Shown here: in pieces, positions 10,812-20,755 of the stretch | Layout of the letters: every line of letters starts with the position of its first letter | Numbering within the stretch: position 1 is the stretch's first letter | From: Candidatus Oscillochloris fontis | Lineage (GTDB): Bacteria > Chloroflexota > Chloroflexia > Chloroflexales > Chloroflexaceae | DNA: 64,000 bases | Direction: 5' to 3' | Assembly (NCBI RefSeq): GCF_004138135.1 | Contig: NZ_RYFD01000019.1 | Span: forward strand, 1-64,000 | The notes under the pieces: generated by a model | Databases searched by the model: none | The model's input: only the letters and a program-made list of their open reading frames with translations | What the model was told of the DNA's origin: nothing | Made by a program: the position numbers and the translations under genes

Positions 10812-12995
10812 TTGTTTCGTCGTTTCTTTGCCATTGGGGCACTACTGCTACTCGTCATCCTGATCTCACTTGGCTTGGTAGGTCTGGCACGGTTGCGAGT
10901 TGACAGGATTGATCTTGGCTTACGCAATCAGCAAATGACCGATTCAGTCTTTCATGCTGGTTTTTATCAACGGGAGTTCACCCCCAATGGTGAAGCCTAC
11001 CGTTGGACGAGTAGTTCAGTCGTAATTCAACTGCGTAATAAGGCCAATCTCATTCCAGCATATCTGCTCAAGATGCGGCTGCGTTCCCATCCGGCAGGAG
11101 CAGAGCCATTCAGTATCCTCTCCGATGGGCAGGTTCTCGCAACCAGCATTCCCGATCAGCGTTTCCGTACCTACTATGTCTTAGCCCAGCCCACTGTTGA
11201 TGGCGAGTTGCGTCTTAATCTGCGTACAACCACTTTTGTGTCCGCACAGGATCTTCGTCCCTTAGGTCTCTTCGTCACCGACCTCACTCTCCGTCCGATT
11301 CCACAGATAGATTGGTTGACGTTGATCGTCGTGGCACTGGGCCTGAGTCTCTTGGCAGGGTTGCTCATCGTTCAATCTACCCCTATCCATAGTGTGGTCG
11401 TTACGCTTATGCTGGCCGGTTTCGGCTTGGCTCTCGTGGCAAGTGGGGATCGCCCTCCGACCTTACCCTTCGCTGTTCTTTCCGGCTCTTTCCTGCTCGT
11501 CACGATCTTGCTGGTCTCCTTCGTTCGCCCCACCTTGGTGCGTCTGGGCCTGATTTCTATCGCCCTGACAGTCACATTTAGTGGCATACTCTGGCCTACA
11601 TGGCTCACCGACGATGCCTTCATCTCTTTTCGTTATGCCCAGAATTTGGTTGAGGGTCATGGCCTTGTCTACAACGTGGGCGAGCGGGTGGAAGGCTACA
11701 CCAACTTTCTCTGGACAATGATCGCAGCGGGTGTCCTGGCGGTTGGTGGTGATCTGGTGGTCTGGAGTTATCTGAGCGGGATCGAACTAGGACTGGCGAT
11801 CATGGTGTTGAGTTACATCATGGCCAGCCGTCTCTACGGCCCATACTGGGGTCTGGCGGCAACACTACTGGTGGCTACCAGCCAAAGCCTGCTACTCTAC
11901 ACCGCACGCGGGGCAGGTTTAGAGACGGGCTTCTTCGCGCTGTTGGTGCTGGCCGCAAGCGGCACCTACCTACTCAGCCAGATCCGGCGGAGTTGGCTGA
12001 TCGCCACCGGGTTGCTCCTTGCCGCTGCCGCCATGACCCGCCCGGAGGGCATCTTGGTGTGTGGGCTAACGGTGGGTCACTTGCTGATTCTGGGGCCAAC
12101 GCCAACACCAACAAACGTTCGTACTCGCTTGGCCTCTGGGGCATGGCTTCTGGGCACCTTCTTACTCATCTTCCTGCCCTACTTTCTGTGGCGTTGGAAC
12201 TACTATGGCGATCTCCTCCCCAACACCTTCTATGCCAAGACCGGGGGGGGCTGGTCGCAGATCCTACGCGGACTAACCTATGCAGGCAGCTTTGCAATCA
12301 CACTCGGTGGGCCACTCCTTTTGCTCATCTTCTGGCCATGGTGGAAGGATTGGCGCACCGCGCTCCACTCGTGGCGCAGCTACCTGTTGCTGCTCGCACT
12401 CACCTACACCGCCTACATTATCGCCGTGGGGGGCGATCATTTTCGGGGTGAGCGCTTCTTTGTACCGGTGCTGCCCTGGTTGGTGCTGCTCCTGGTTGAT
12501 GGGATAGCCAGCCTGACACCGCCCCAACCCAAGCGGATCTATGCGATCCTCGTGGCCCTTGCCTTTGGATTAGGTGGTACACTGGCACTGCTACGCACTA
12601 CGCCGATAGACAAAACTATCAGCGGGATGGATCAGACCGTCTGGATCTGGCGCGAGATTGGCTGGTGGATGGCTGATCACAGCGAACCATCGGCGACGAT
12701 TGCCGCCCAGGGAGCGGGTGCCATTGCCTACTATAGCCAACGCTCGGTGATCGATCTCTTTGGCCTGACCGAAAAGCATATTGCCCGTATGTCGCTCCCA
12801 ACTATGGGTCAGGGGGTGGCTGGCCACGAAAAACACGATCCGGTCTATGTTTTGCAAGAACGGCGTCCAACGTACATCCCCCAGATCTGGGAGAGCTATT
12901 TTGGTGGGCCAGCCGGGCTTCGTGATCAGTATCGCCTCATTACTATCACCACCCGTTCGGGGCGTGAGATGCAGTTGTGGGAACGGTTGCCCTAA
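10812..12995 (+). CDS. GT-C type membrane glycosyltransferase
   Basis: A 727-residue multi-spanning membrane protein. One N-terminal helix and an extracytoplasmic beta-rich domain (about residues 30-160) precede a block of about 11 helices. The first long loop holds [23 protein letters not shown], the DD-type motif seen in GT-C enzymes such as the arabinofuranosyltransferase-like and PMT families, where the first acidic pair is catalytic. A soluble C-terminal tail of about 120 residues follows. Translation probably starts at the TTG at 10812, preceded by AGGAAGG. It is 62 bp downstream of the methyltransferase gene and likely cotranscribed with it. Donor and acceptor are unknown. Confidence 0.8.
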   Translation: MFRRFFAIGALLLLVILISLGLVGLARLRVDRIDLGLRNQQMTDSVFHAGFYQREFTPNGEAYRWTSSSVVIQLRNKANLIPAYLLKMRLRSHPAGAEPFSILSDGQVLATSIPDQRFRTYYVLAQPTVDGELRLNLRTTTFVSAQDLRPLGLFVTDLTLRPIPQIDWLTLIVVALGLSLLAGLLIVQSTPIHSVVVTLMLAGFGLALVASGDRPPTLPFAVLSGSFLLVTILLVSFVRPTLVRLGLISIALTVTFSGILWPTWLTDDAFISFRYAQNLVEGHGLVYNVGERVEGYTNFLWTMIAAGVLAVGGDLVVWSYLSGIELGLAIMVLSYIMASRLYGPYWGLAATLLVATSQSLLLYTARGAGLETGFFALLVLAASGTYLLSQIRRSWLIATGLLLAAAAMTRPEGILVCGLTVGHLLILGPTPTPTNVRTRLASGAWLLGTFLLIFLPYFLWRWNYYGDLLPNTFYAKTGGGWSQILRGLTYAGSFAITLGGPLLLLIFWPWWKDWRTALHSWRSYLLLLALTYTAYIIAVGGDHFRGERFFVPVLPWLVLLLVDGIASLTPPQPKRIYAILVALAFGLGGTLALLRTTPIDKTISGMDQTVWIWREIGWWMADHSEPSATIAAQGAGAIAYYSQRSVIDLFGLTEKHIARMSLPTMGQGVAGHEKHDPVYVLQERRPTYIPQIWESYFGGPAGLRDQYRLITITTRSGREMQLWERLP

Positions 12996-13039
12996 ATGGC
13001 AATCCTAGCAAATTGTTAGGAAACTTTTTGCCATCGTCA

Positions 13040-13068
13040 TTCGGTATATAGGGTACAATCCCTATACT
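13040..13068 (+). promoter_or_regulatory. Candidate promoter of the GT4 gene
   Basis: TTCGGT (13040-13045), a 17-bp spacer and TATACT (13063-13068), 50 bp before the ATG. The -35 box is poor. Confidence 0.35.
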
Positions 13069-13117
13069 ATCATCATTGGGATTTTGTTGCCGCCATGCCT
13101 GCGGCGCTACTGAAACT

Positions 13118-14347
13118 ATGCGACTACTCTACTTCATTCCGCGCTACGATAGCGCCGCCATGGGGAATCGCATCCATACTGAGGTCATCGCTGCTTGGCG
13201 TGCCGCTGGCGTGACGACTGATGTGCTCTCTCTTGCTTCGGGCATTGATCGCCTGACCACGAGTGTCGAAGATGGAATTACCATCTACCGATTACCCGTT
13301 AGTGCCAATGCTCCAACCAAGCTCAGTAACCGTGCGCTTGCAGCGATCTGGCCGTATCCCTATTTGGCGGGGGCGATCAGCTACTATCGGCGTTTTATTC
13401 GATCTGCACGCTACGATTTGGTGCATATTGAGACCGCATTCCCGTTAGGTTTGGTGGCCACCCTCACTCCGCGACGCTCCTCGCCACCGTTAGCCGTCAC
13501 GCTTCCGGGGGCCGATATTATGGCCGAGCCTGCCTATGACTATGGCTATGCGCGCTTTGCAACCGTGCGAGCAATGTTGCCCCTCATTTTTCGGCGTGCC
13601 GTGACTCTGCGTGCCGATTCGCCACAGATCCGTGATTTGGCGATGACACGAGGGGCTGCACCTGAGAAGGTGGTTGCTATTCCCTATAACATTACGGCTG
13701 ACAGCTACCCACCTAAAGGGCATGATCTGGCCGCTTTACGCCAGAGTAGCCGTGCGATGTTGATCGAACGCCACAACCTCGATCCGCAACGCCCAATTGT
13801 GGTCAGCCTCAATCGTCTGCACCCCTTTAAGGGCATCGCATACCTCGTGGAATCCCTACCCCACCTCCGTCGTTTGGGGTTACGTCCGCAAGTGTTAATT
13901 GTTGGCCCCAACCGCACCACACCCCGTTTTGGCGACTACGCCGTCTACCTGCGTGGGCGGGCGGCTGAATTAGGTGTCGTGGATGATGTCCATCTCGTGG
14001 GTGGGATACCTCATCGTGACTCAATGGCCTACCTTGCCGGGGCCGATGTTGCGGTTGTGCCCTCGGTCGCCGAATCTTTCAGCCGGGTGGTGATTGAGGC
14101 TGCGGCTGTTGGCACGCCCCCAGTAGTGACCCGCACCACAGGCGCGAGTGCCTATGTGGCGGAGCAGCAGGCCGGGTTACTCGTGGAACCATGTTCGGGC
14201 CAGGCTATTGCTGAGGCGCTGAGAACCCTCTTGTCTAATCGGGACGTATGGCAGGGTTATAGCGAGCGTGCCTTTGGGATGGCTCCGGCCTTCAGTTCAG
14301 CCCAGATCGCCGCTGATCTCTTACGTCTTTACCAGACAGTAGTATAA
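13118..14347 (+). CDS. Glycosyltransferase family 4 protein
   Basis: A 409-residue GT-B fold enzyme transferring a sugar from an activated nucleotide donor. The N-terminal MRLLYFIPRYDSAAMGNRIHTEV is a typical GT4 acceptor-domain opening. The second Rossmann domain begins near PIVVSLNRLHPFKGIAYLVE, and the donor-site motif reads VAVVPSVAESFSRVVIEAAAVGTPPVVT, with the E-x7-E pair that binds the nucleotide sugar. I use the ATG at 13118; the 14 codons before it look non-coding. It is followed 12 bp later by a secreted-protein gene, so the three genes to 17384 probably form one operon for a surface glycan or glycoprotein. Confidence 0.88.
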   Translation: MRLLYFIPRYDSAAMGNRIHTEVIAAWRAAGVTTDVLSLASGIDRLTTSVEDGITIYRLPVSANAPTKLSNRALAAIWPYPYLAGAISYYRRFIRSARYDLVHIETAFPLGLVATLTPRRSSPPLAVTLPGADIMAEPAYDYGYARFATVRAMLPLIFRRAVTLRADSPQIRDLAMTRGAAPEKVVAIPYNITADSYPPKGHDLAALRQSSRAMLIERHNLDPQRPIVVSLNRLHPFKGIAYLVESLPHLRRLGLRPQVLIVGPNRTTPRFGDYAVYLRGRAAELGVVDDVHLVGGIPHRDSMAYLAGADVAVVPSVAESFSRVVIEAAAVGTPPVVTRTTGASAYVAEQQAGLLVEPCSGQAIAEALRTLLSNRDVWQGYSERAFGMAPAFSSAQIAADLLRLYQTVV

Positions 14348-14359
14348 GGAGAATTACTA

Positions 14360-15136
14360 ATGCAGCGTTCATCTTTGCTTATGAGTATGATTATAGGGTT
14401 GCTTGTCCTCGCCGGGGTGGGCATAGCCTTAACCCAAGCCCCGCAGGGTGCAGCGCAGACACCCGCACCGCTCGTGACTTACCCGGACTTCCCTCCAACC
14501 CCGACGGTTGGCCCCAACCCAACCGCTCCGGCGGGGTTGGCGAGCAGCAACGTTATCTTCCAGAGCAATTTTGATGATGCCGATGCGCTGGCCGCATGGC
14601 AGTTTGTGGATCAGACCTACATCATCAAGGATTTGGAGGCTGCATGGGAGGTGAGTAATGGACGGTTGGTGCAGGTCGGTTCCGGGTTGGCGCGCAACCC
14701 ATCCACAAACGAGGCGGCGGCGCTGGTGGGTGATGCAGCGTGGCGGGACTATACGATTCGAACCAGTTTCTATGACGAGTATAACGGAATTGTGGGCCTG
14801 ATTGCCCGTTACCAAGGCACCGAACCGACCCAATCCTCCTACTATCGGGTGCGCCTCTATTCCACGCAATACCAGATTAGCCCCAAGGTGGTGCTAGAGA
14901 AGGTGGTGGATGGGGTGAGTACGATGCTGGCCGAGGTGAAGACGGTGGGTTTTGCTCCCCGTATATGGCATACCTTAGCACTTAGTGTCCAAGGAAACAG
15001 CCTTCAAGTACAACTCGATGGGCAGATGCTGGTAACTGCACAAGACCCCAACCCCTTGCCGAGCGGTCGGGCCGGGTTGTTCACCTATGCGATTGGTGGC
15101 ATCTTCTTTGATGATATGTCTGTAGTAACCCCGTAA
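14360..15136 (+). CDS. Secreted concanavalin-like (LamG/3-keto-disaccharide hydrolase-like) protein, copy 1
   Basis: A 258-residue exported protein. It has an N-terminal hydrophobic signal or anchor (residues 7-27), a Pro/Thr-rich linker (about residues 33-58) and a beta-sandwich domain with features of the concanavalin-like/DUF1080 families: FDDADALAAWQF near the start, YTIRTSFYDEYNGIVGLIARYQ in the middle and FFDDMSVVTP at the end. Such domains usually bind carbohydrate; no catalytic residues could be identified. It is the first half of a two-gene unit repeated at 17578-20620, and the two copies agree at roughly four residues in five. SD AAGGAG precedes the ATG. Confidence 0.75.
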   Translation: MQRSSLLMSMIIGLLVLAGVGIALTQAPQGAAQTPAPLVTYPDFPPTPTVGPNPTAPAGLASSNVIFQSNFDDADALAAWQFVDQTYIIKDLEAAWEVSNGRLVQVGSGLARNPSTNEAAALVGDAAWRDYTIRTSFYDEYNGIVGLIARYQGTEPTQSSYYRVRLYSTQYQISPKVVLEKVVDGVSTMLAEVKTVGFAPRIWHTLALSVQGNSLQVQLDGQMLVTAQDPNPLPSGRAGLFTYAIGGIFFDDMSVVTP

Positions 15137-15149
15137 CTAGGAGCATACT

Positions 15150-17384
15150 ATGCGACGATACATATTCGTTTTAGCATTCCTGGCCTTGATTGGCCTCTCA
15201 GCGCAGATCCGCCCGGTGAGTGGACAGTCAGCACCACAACGCCAACTCGAATTTACGATTGGGAACTCGAATCTTACGAAGTATCCCAGTGTCACTACCT
15301 ATAACGATAAGGTCTATATTGGAAGTGGGATTAGCACCGGTGGTTCATTATCTACCGATGCATGGTCGTGGTCATTAGGAGATCAGGCTAGTGGGATTGC
15401 TTGGGAGTCTCGTATTGGTGGCTTATCTGGGCAAGCTAACTTCTCTTCTGTTGCGTTGGCGAGCAGCAGTAATGGGGATATTCATGCGGCTTGGAGTAGT
15501 TCTAATGAGAGTCGTATCTACTATAGTCGCTTACCGAGTGGTTCACAGACATGGAGTCCAGTTATTTCAATAGCCTCTGGAAGGCTTATGTTATATCCGC
15601 AGATTGCAGTCTATGAATCGGATGTCTATATAATCTGGAATCAGGTTGATTCTCCACTCTCTTTGAGGGTCTATCGTAATGGATCTTGGTCGGGGCCATA
15701 TTATACACAATATCAGACCTACTCGGTTCCTGCTTCCGTGGCAGCTGGGCCGAATGGCCAGGCGGCGATTACATACTCAACCAAGGATCTCGCGACAGCG
15801 GTGGCGTTTTTTAATGGTAGTGGCCTCTCGAACCTCAATCTTACGGGGAATGTACAAGGGTCTGATAGCTCAATTGCGATAGGTGCGAATGGAAAGTACT
15901 ATGCTGCATGGCGTGGACTAGATAGTTCTGGTGCTTTTTCAGGGGTCTTCTTGGGTGAAAGTAGCAATGGAGTTAATTGGTCATCACGCCAAATTGTACC
16001 AGGAATCATTCAGGGAACGGTCAATGTATTGGTTGATGGCAGTGGTACGGTTCACCTAGCTTGGATCGCTAACGCATCAGGGTCGCTACGAGGATTCTAC
16101 TCCTACCGTCTTGCTGGCCAATCCAACTTCTTAACGGCTGCATCAACTAGTACTTCACTGATTTTCAACTCACGTTTAAGTATCAGTTCTGGTGGTCGCT
16201 ACGCACATATGGTTGCGGAGAACTTCAATATTAATCCGCAGAAGATCCTCTACACCCGCTTTGCTGGCGCACCTGGAACGGGAGTTTCGGCTACCCCGGC
16301 GATTGCAGGTGGGGCAAACTCGGTAGGGGTGAAGGACAAGACTACGATCAGTGTCTCCTTCACCGATCTTCGTGTTGTACAAGGCAATACCTACCAAGTG
16401 CGCTGGAACTGGGGGGCGGCACCCACTGATGCTAATCCTTGGCAAGCTCTGAGTCTCACTAATCCTACCATTAATGTGAGTGTGCCAAGTGTCGCTTCAT
16501 GTAGCAGCGCTACGTTGTACACCCAGATCAAGGATGTTACAACCGGCGTAGTTGAAGTACCGGCCAAGACCGATTCGGTGATCATCGACTCGGATGTCCA
16601 AGCCCGCGCAAGCATCACCAATCCCTATATCGCCCTCGCATCACTCAGCAATACCGATAGCCTTGCCGCCGAGTTGGCGCTGAGTAAAGGCGCAGTCGGT
16701 GCCGGTGATCCCAATCATACTCGCATTGCGGTTGTCTACTTGGATGCCTATAATGCGGGTGATTGTAGTGGGGTTAGTAGTGTTACCCTTTCGCATAATG
16801 GCAGTAGTGGCGAGATTTATAAACTCGTGAATGATCGCTATCAGGGTCTTGTACCCCTACCCGATCTTGCGAACCTAGAGACCGGTTCATGGCCAGTCAC
16901 GATTATCATTCAGGATGGGGCGGGGAACACCCAAGAGACGAGTGTTCAGATGGTGTTTGATGATGTTGTGCCAAGCTTTACCAGCGCTGGTATATCTAAT
17001 GCTACTCCCAATTCACAAGCAGACATCCTTCAGGATTTGACCTTCCCGAATGTCGTCGTGAGTGACAATATCTATCGTAACGGAACGCGCCAGTTCTGGG
17101 GGGTCTGGTTGGCAAATAGTCCCTCGATTGTCTCCAACCCATCCACGCTCAACTGGATCGCGGTGCCGGTTGAGGATGTAGATGCGACCACCGTGCGGGT
17201 ACGCAATTGGAGCCTAACGGCAGGATTGGCCGAGCCACTACCCACACCAGGCCCAAGAACAACCTACATCTATGTGCGCTTCCTGGATGGGGCAGGGAAT
17301 GCGACAATTGCAACTCCCCTGCGCATAGATGTTCCGAGTAACTTCAACCCGGTCAAGGTCAACTTGCCGGCGGTTATGCGCTAA
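15150..17384 (+). CDS. Secreted beta-propeller-like surface protein, copy 1
   Basis: A 744-residue exported protein with a signal peptide ending near SGQSAPQ (residue 26). Residues 40-370 contain repeated blades (HAAWSSSNESRIYYSRL, PQIAVYESDVYIIWNQ, VHLAWIANASGSLRGFYSY) like sialidase-type propellers. Residues 380-735 look like Ig-like beta domains (DSVIIDSDVQA, VQMVFDDVVPSF). The chain ends in KVNLPAVMR, a short C-terminal tail matched by the paralogue's KVHLPIVVR. No catalytic set was recognised, so adhesion or sheath structure is more likely than enzymatic function. It sits 13 bp after its concanavalin-like partner. Confidence 0.75.
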   Translation: MRRYIFVLAFLALIGLSAQIRPVSGQSAPQRQLEFTIGNSNLTKYPSVTTYNDKVYIGSGISTGGSLSTDAWSWSLGDQASGIAWESRIGGLSGQANFSSVALASSSNGDIHAAWSSSNESRIYYSRLPSGSQTWSPVISIASGRLMLYPQIAVYESDVYIIWNQVDSPLSLRVYRNGSWSGPYYTQYQTYSVPASVAAGPNGQAAITYSTKDLATAVAFFNGSGLSNLNLTGNVQGSDSSIAIGANGKYYAAWRGLDSSGAFSGVFLGESSNGVNWSSRQIVPGIIQGTVNVLVDGSGTVHLAWIANASGSLRGFYSYRLAGQSNFLTAASTSTSLIFNSRLSISSGGRYAHMVAENFNINPQKILYTRFAGAPGTGVSATPAIAGGANSVGVKDKTTISVSFTDLRVVQGNTYQVRWNWGAAPTDANPWQALSLTNPTINVSVPSVASCSSATLYTQIKDVTTGVVEVPAKTDSVIIDSDVQARASITNPYIALASLSNTDSLAAELALSKGAVGAGDPNHTRIAVVYLDAYNAGDCSGVSSVTLSHNGSSGEIYKLVNDRYQGLVPLPDLANLETGSWPVTIIIQDGAGNTQETSVQMVFDDVVPSFTSAGISNATPNSQADILQDLTFPNVVVSDNIYRNGTRQFWGVWLANSPSIVSNPSTLNWIAVPVEDVDATTVRVRNWSLTAGLAEPLPTPGPRTTYIYVRFLDGAGNATIATPLRIDVPSNFNPVKVNLPAVMR

Positions 17385-17410
17385 GTAAGGGCGTGGCCCC
17401 CATAAATCTT

Positions 17411-17463
17411 GCGTATTGGGGTGGTGTTTGGCGGCGCAGCCGCCAAACACCACCCCAATACGC
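17411..17463. repeat. Palindromic element, family A copy 4
   Basis: A perfect 25-bp stem with loop GCA, the longest of the family. The outer arm is GCGTATTGGGGTGGTGTTT on the GGCGGC core. It separates the two halves of the duplicated secreted-protein unit. Confidence 0.85.
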
Positions 17464-17577
17464 GCTTACCTAAGCAAAGCCCTACAGTTTTTTATTTCTA
17501 TCTCACGCTGGTATCCAAAGCGTAGTAAAATGAGAAGAACCTTTTTATCTGTAACGTGCTATGTTAGGAGTATATAG

Positions 17578-18366
17578 ATGTTGAAGCAATCTTCCAGATT
17601 CCCCCTCATGATGAGCCTCATTGTGGGCGTGCTGGTATTGGGCGGGTTGGGTCTAGTATTGACCCAAGCCCCACAGGGGGCAGCCCAGACACCCGCACCC
17701 CTTGTAACCTATCCAGATTTCCCACCCACCCCTACCGTTGGCCCCAACCCAACCGCTCCGGCGGGCTTGGCGAGCAGCAATGTGCTCTTCGAGAGCAGTT
17801 TTGCTGATGCTAGTGCGTTGGCTGCGTGGCAGTTTGTGGATCAGACCTATGTGCTGCCCGATTTGACGGCGGCCTGGGAGGTGCGCAACGGGCGTTTGGT
17901 GCAAGTTGGATCGGGGGCGGCACGTAACCCTTCTCCTAACGAGGCGGCGGCATTGGTTGGGGATGCGACATGGCAAGACTATACGATCCGCACCAGTTTC
18001 TACGATGAATATAACGGGGTGGTGGGGCTGATCGCTCGCTACCAAGGGACTGAGCCGACCCAGTCATCCTACTACCGAGTACGCCTCTTCTCGACCGAGT
18101 ATCAGGTTAGCCCGAAGGTGGTGCTAGAGAAGGTGGTGGATGGAGTCGTGACGACACTGGCTGAGGCTAAGACGGCAGGATTCACACCTCGCATGTGGCA
18201 TACCTTGGAACTCAGCGTGCAAGGAACTAGCGTTCAGGTACAACTCGATGGGCAGATGCTGGTAGTTGCGCAGGATTCCAACCCGTTGCCGAGCGGTCGG
18301 GCTGGAATCTTCACCTTTGCGATCAGTGGCATCTTCTTTGATGATGTGATGGTCTCTATACCCTAA
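17578..18366 (+). CDS. Secreted concanavalin-like protein, copy 2
   Basis: A 262-residue paralogue of the protein at 14360, sharing the same signal/anchor, the same Pro/Thr linker and an almost identical beta-sandwich domain (YNGVVGLIARYQGTEPTQ is nearly unchanged). Most differences are conservative. AGGAG lies eight bases before the ATG. Because it is far more similar to its paralogue than the downstream partner is to its own, either this domain is under tighter constraint or the pair has been homogenised by recombination. Function is probably carbohydrate or surface binding, inferred only from the fold. Confidence 0.75.
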   Translation: MLKQSSRFPLMMSLIVGVLVLGGLGLVLTQAPQGAAQTPAPLVTYPDFPPTPTVGPNPTAPAGLASSNVLFESSFADASALAAWQFVDQTYVLPDLTAAWEVRNGRLVQVGSGAARNPSPNEAAALVGDATWQDYTIRTSFYDEYNGVVGLIARYQGTEPTQSSYYRVRLFSTEYQVSPKVVLEKVVDGVVTTLAEAKTAGFTPRMWHTLELSVQGTSVQVQLDGQMLVVAQDSNPLPSGRAGIFTFAISGIFFDDVMVSIP

Positions 18367-18409
18367 GTACCAGATTGTACTAGCTGGTTCGACCCATTCG
18401 GAGAATATT

Positions 18410-20620
18410 ATGCGACGCTTGTTTCTCCTGCTCACACTTCTTGCGCTCATAGGTTTTGTATTTCAGATCCAACCTACCAATGGGCAAACTGGTTCGCAAC
18501 TCCTCCAAGAGTTTACGATCAATGACTCAAACTTAACAAAATACCCCAGTGTTGCTGGCTATAATCAGACGGTTTATATCGGGAGCGGAGTCAGTACGAA
18601 TAATACTGTGAGTATCACCGATGCGATGATCTGGTCAATGAATGAACAGGCAACCTCAGTCGGATCACGCTTTAGTATCGGTGTTGCAAAGGGTCAAGCA
18701 AACTTCGCAAGCGTGGCGTTAGCAACCGGGAATGATGGGGTCGTCTTTGCTGCATGGAGTAGTATTGATGAGCGTCGTATATGGATGAGTCGTCGTGATC
18801 CCATAACCGGGGTGTGGAGTTCGCGCCGTGAGGTGGCTTCGGCCGCTTTCCCGATCTTTCCCCAAATTGCTGTATCTGGGAACAACCAAGCCTTTATTAT
18901 CTGGCAAGGTGTTGGTACCAGTCTCTCACTAAAGATATGGAACCAATCAACCAATAGTTTTGCTGGCCCCTATACAACTACCCAAGAGACCTATTCTTCT
19001 CCGCCCTCAATTAGTATTAATGCAAGCGGGCAGGTGGGAATTGGGTTTACCACGAAAGATCTCCAGGCGGCTGTTGCTATTTGGAATGGCAGTGGCTTCT
19101 CGACCGAAATCCTGACGGGTACAGTCAGTGCTGCGGATGTTGGGGTGACGGTTGATACGAACGGAAAGTTCTATGCCGCATGGCGTTCTATTGGGCCGGG
19201 TTTTTACTATGCGGAACGACAAGCACCTAATAGTTGGTCTATCGTTAAGTTCGCGAATGGTAGCGGCCAAGGTACGGCGAATGTGATTGCAGATGCAGGA
19301 GGAACGATACATCTGGGCTGGATTTCAGATGTGTCTGGCGCGTTGCGCGGCTACTATACCTACCGTCAATCCGGACAATCATCATTTGTGACGGCAGTCA
19401 CTGCAAATACAACCGTACTCTTTAACTCCCGCCTCGCGGTCAGTTCGGGCGGTGCCTATGCCCACTTTGTTGCTGAGAACTTCAGCGTCTCCCCACAGAA
19501 GATCCTGTATGCCCGCTTCCGTGGTGGTACGCCACAGGTGACGGCTACGCCTAAGATTGCAGGTGGAACCGAGACTATCAAAGGGGACACGAGCGTCTCC
19601 GTTAACTTTGAGAATCCCCAAGGGAGTCCCGTCAGTATGATCTGGCGTTGGAATGCGGCACCTACTGAGGCGGTGAATGATTCGGGGGGCTGGCAGTCCT
19701 TTGCGACGACGAAGACTATCAATGTGCCTTCGGCAGTATTGACGGCTGCTTCCTGTACCAACCCCTCAACGCTCTATGTGCAATTTCGTAATGCCAGTCA
19801 AGTCACCGGCTTGGTGGTTTCGGATAGTGTCATCTTTGATACAGATGTGACGGCATTTGTTGTCATGACCAATCCCTATACCCATGATCGTCCATCAACC
19901 TTCACTCCATTGGCTGCCCAATTGGGTGATTTTAGTAGCGATGGTGGGGCAAGTGATGGTCATCCTAGTTATACCCGTGAACAGCAGATCTTTATCGGAA
20001 TGCAGGGGGTAAATGAGTGTAGCGGCCTCAAAACATTTGCGATTGGGCGTACATCAACATCCTTTGGCGAACCGATGACGATCACCAATAACACCTTTAG
20101 CAATGTCCAACCAGTACCAGGAACGTTTCCCGTTGGTAGTAATCAGGTCTGGATTAAGCTGACTGATGGGGTGGGTAACGAGAAGACGTATAGTACGACG
20201 GTTATCTATGATCCCAATATCCCCAGTTTTAGTGGTGGATCATTCACGGCGACTCCAAAGCCTGATGCGACAATCATGACGACACTCAATTTCTCGAATA
20301 TACTCATCAATGATGACTATCCGGGCCGCCATTTCTGGGGAGTGTGGCTGGCCAATAGTCGTACCAATAATCCTACCAATACGGCGCTGGTCTGGTATCC
20401 TATCGAAGCTCCTGGTACCACGAATAGCTTCACGATTCAGAACTGGAGCCTGTTGAGTGGCTTGAAGGCCAGTGATATATCTACCGGAACCTACTATGTC
20501 TTTGCGCGTGTCCTTGATGGTGCTGGGAACCCAGTACCTGAATCAGCAATCATGGTAGCAACAGTCAATCTGACGGAATTGACCTATCCGAAGGTGCATT
20601 TGCCAATTGTTGTGCGTTAA
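18410..20620 (+). CDS. Secreted beta-propeller-like surface protein, copy 2
   Basis: A 736-residue paralogue of the protein at 15150. The signal peptide ends near TNGQTG. The opening EFTINDSNLTKYPSVAGYN matches copy 1, followed by the same blade pattern and Ig-like C-terminal part (DSVIFDTDVTA, FWGVWLANSRT). The last residues are KVHLPIVVR, again a hydrophobic LPxVxR tail at the extreme C-terminus. Sequence divergence from copy 1 is much greater than between the concanavalin-like partners. It is 43 bp downstream of its partner and likely cotranscribed. No enzymatic motif was recognised. Confidence 0.75.
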   Translation: MRRLFLLLTLLALIGFVFQIQPTNGQTGSQLLQEFTINDSNLTKYPSVAGYNQTVYIGSGVSTNNTVSITDAMIWSMNEQATSVGSRFSIGVAKGQANFASVALATGNDGVVFAAWSSIDERRIWMSRRDPITGVWSSRREVASAAFPIFPQIAVSGNNQAFIIWQGVGTSLSLKIWNQSTNSFAGPYTTTQETYSSPPSISINASGQVGIGFTTKDLQAAVAIWNGSGFSTEILTGTVSAADVGVTVDTNGKFYAAWRSIGPGFYYAERQAPNSWSIVKFANGSGQGTANVIADAGGTIHLGWISDVSGALRGYYTYRQSGQSSFVTAVTANTTVLFNSRLAVSSGGAYAHFVAENFSVSPQKILYARFRGGTPQVTATPKIAGGTETIKGDTSVSVNFENPQGSPVSMIWRWNAAPTEAVNDSGGWQSFATTKTINVPSAVLTAASCTNPSTLYVQFRNASQVTGLVVSDSVIFDTDVTAFVVMTNPYTHDRPSTFTPLAAQLGDFSSDGGASDGHPSYTREQQIFIGMQGVNECSGLKTFAIGRTSTSFGEPMTITNNTFSNVQPVPGTFPVGSNQVWIKLTDGVGNEKTYSTTVIYDPNIPSFSGGSFTATPKPDATIMTTLNFSNILINDDYPGRHFWGVWLANSRTNNPTNTALVWYPIEAPGTTNSFTIQNWSLLSGLKASDISTGTYYVFARVLDGAGNPVPESAIMVATVNLTELTYPKVHLPIVVR

Positions 20621-20663
20621 GTGGGCTTGGCTTGAATGTCTTGAGACGGTAGGGATGTGGCGC

Positions 20664-20712
20664 GGGGGCTTCGACATGTTCAGCCTCCGCGCCACTGGTT
20701 GAGCGTGTCGAA
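20664..20712. repeat. CTTCGACA/TGTCGAAG inverted repeat, family G copy 1
   Basis: GGGGCTTCGACATGTTCAGCC on the left and TTGAGCGTGTCGAAG on the right form an imperfect hairpin. A related cluster is at 32178-32262. It lies upstream of the next membrane protein gene. Confidence 0.6.
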
Positions 20713-20755
20713 GTTGTGCGGTACAGCCACTCCCTCCATCGGAGATGATGTTGAG

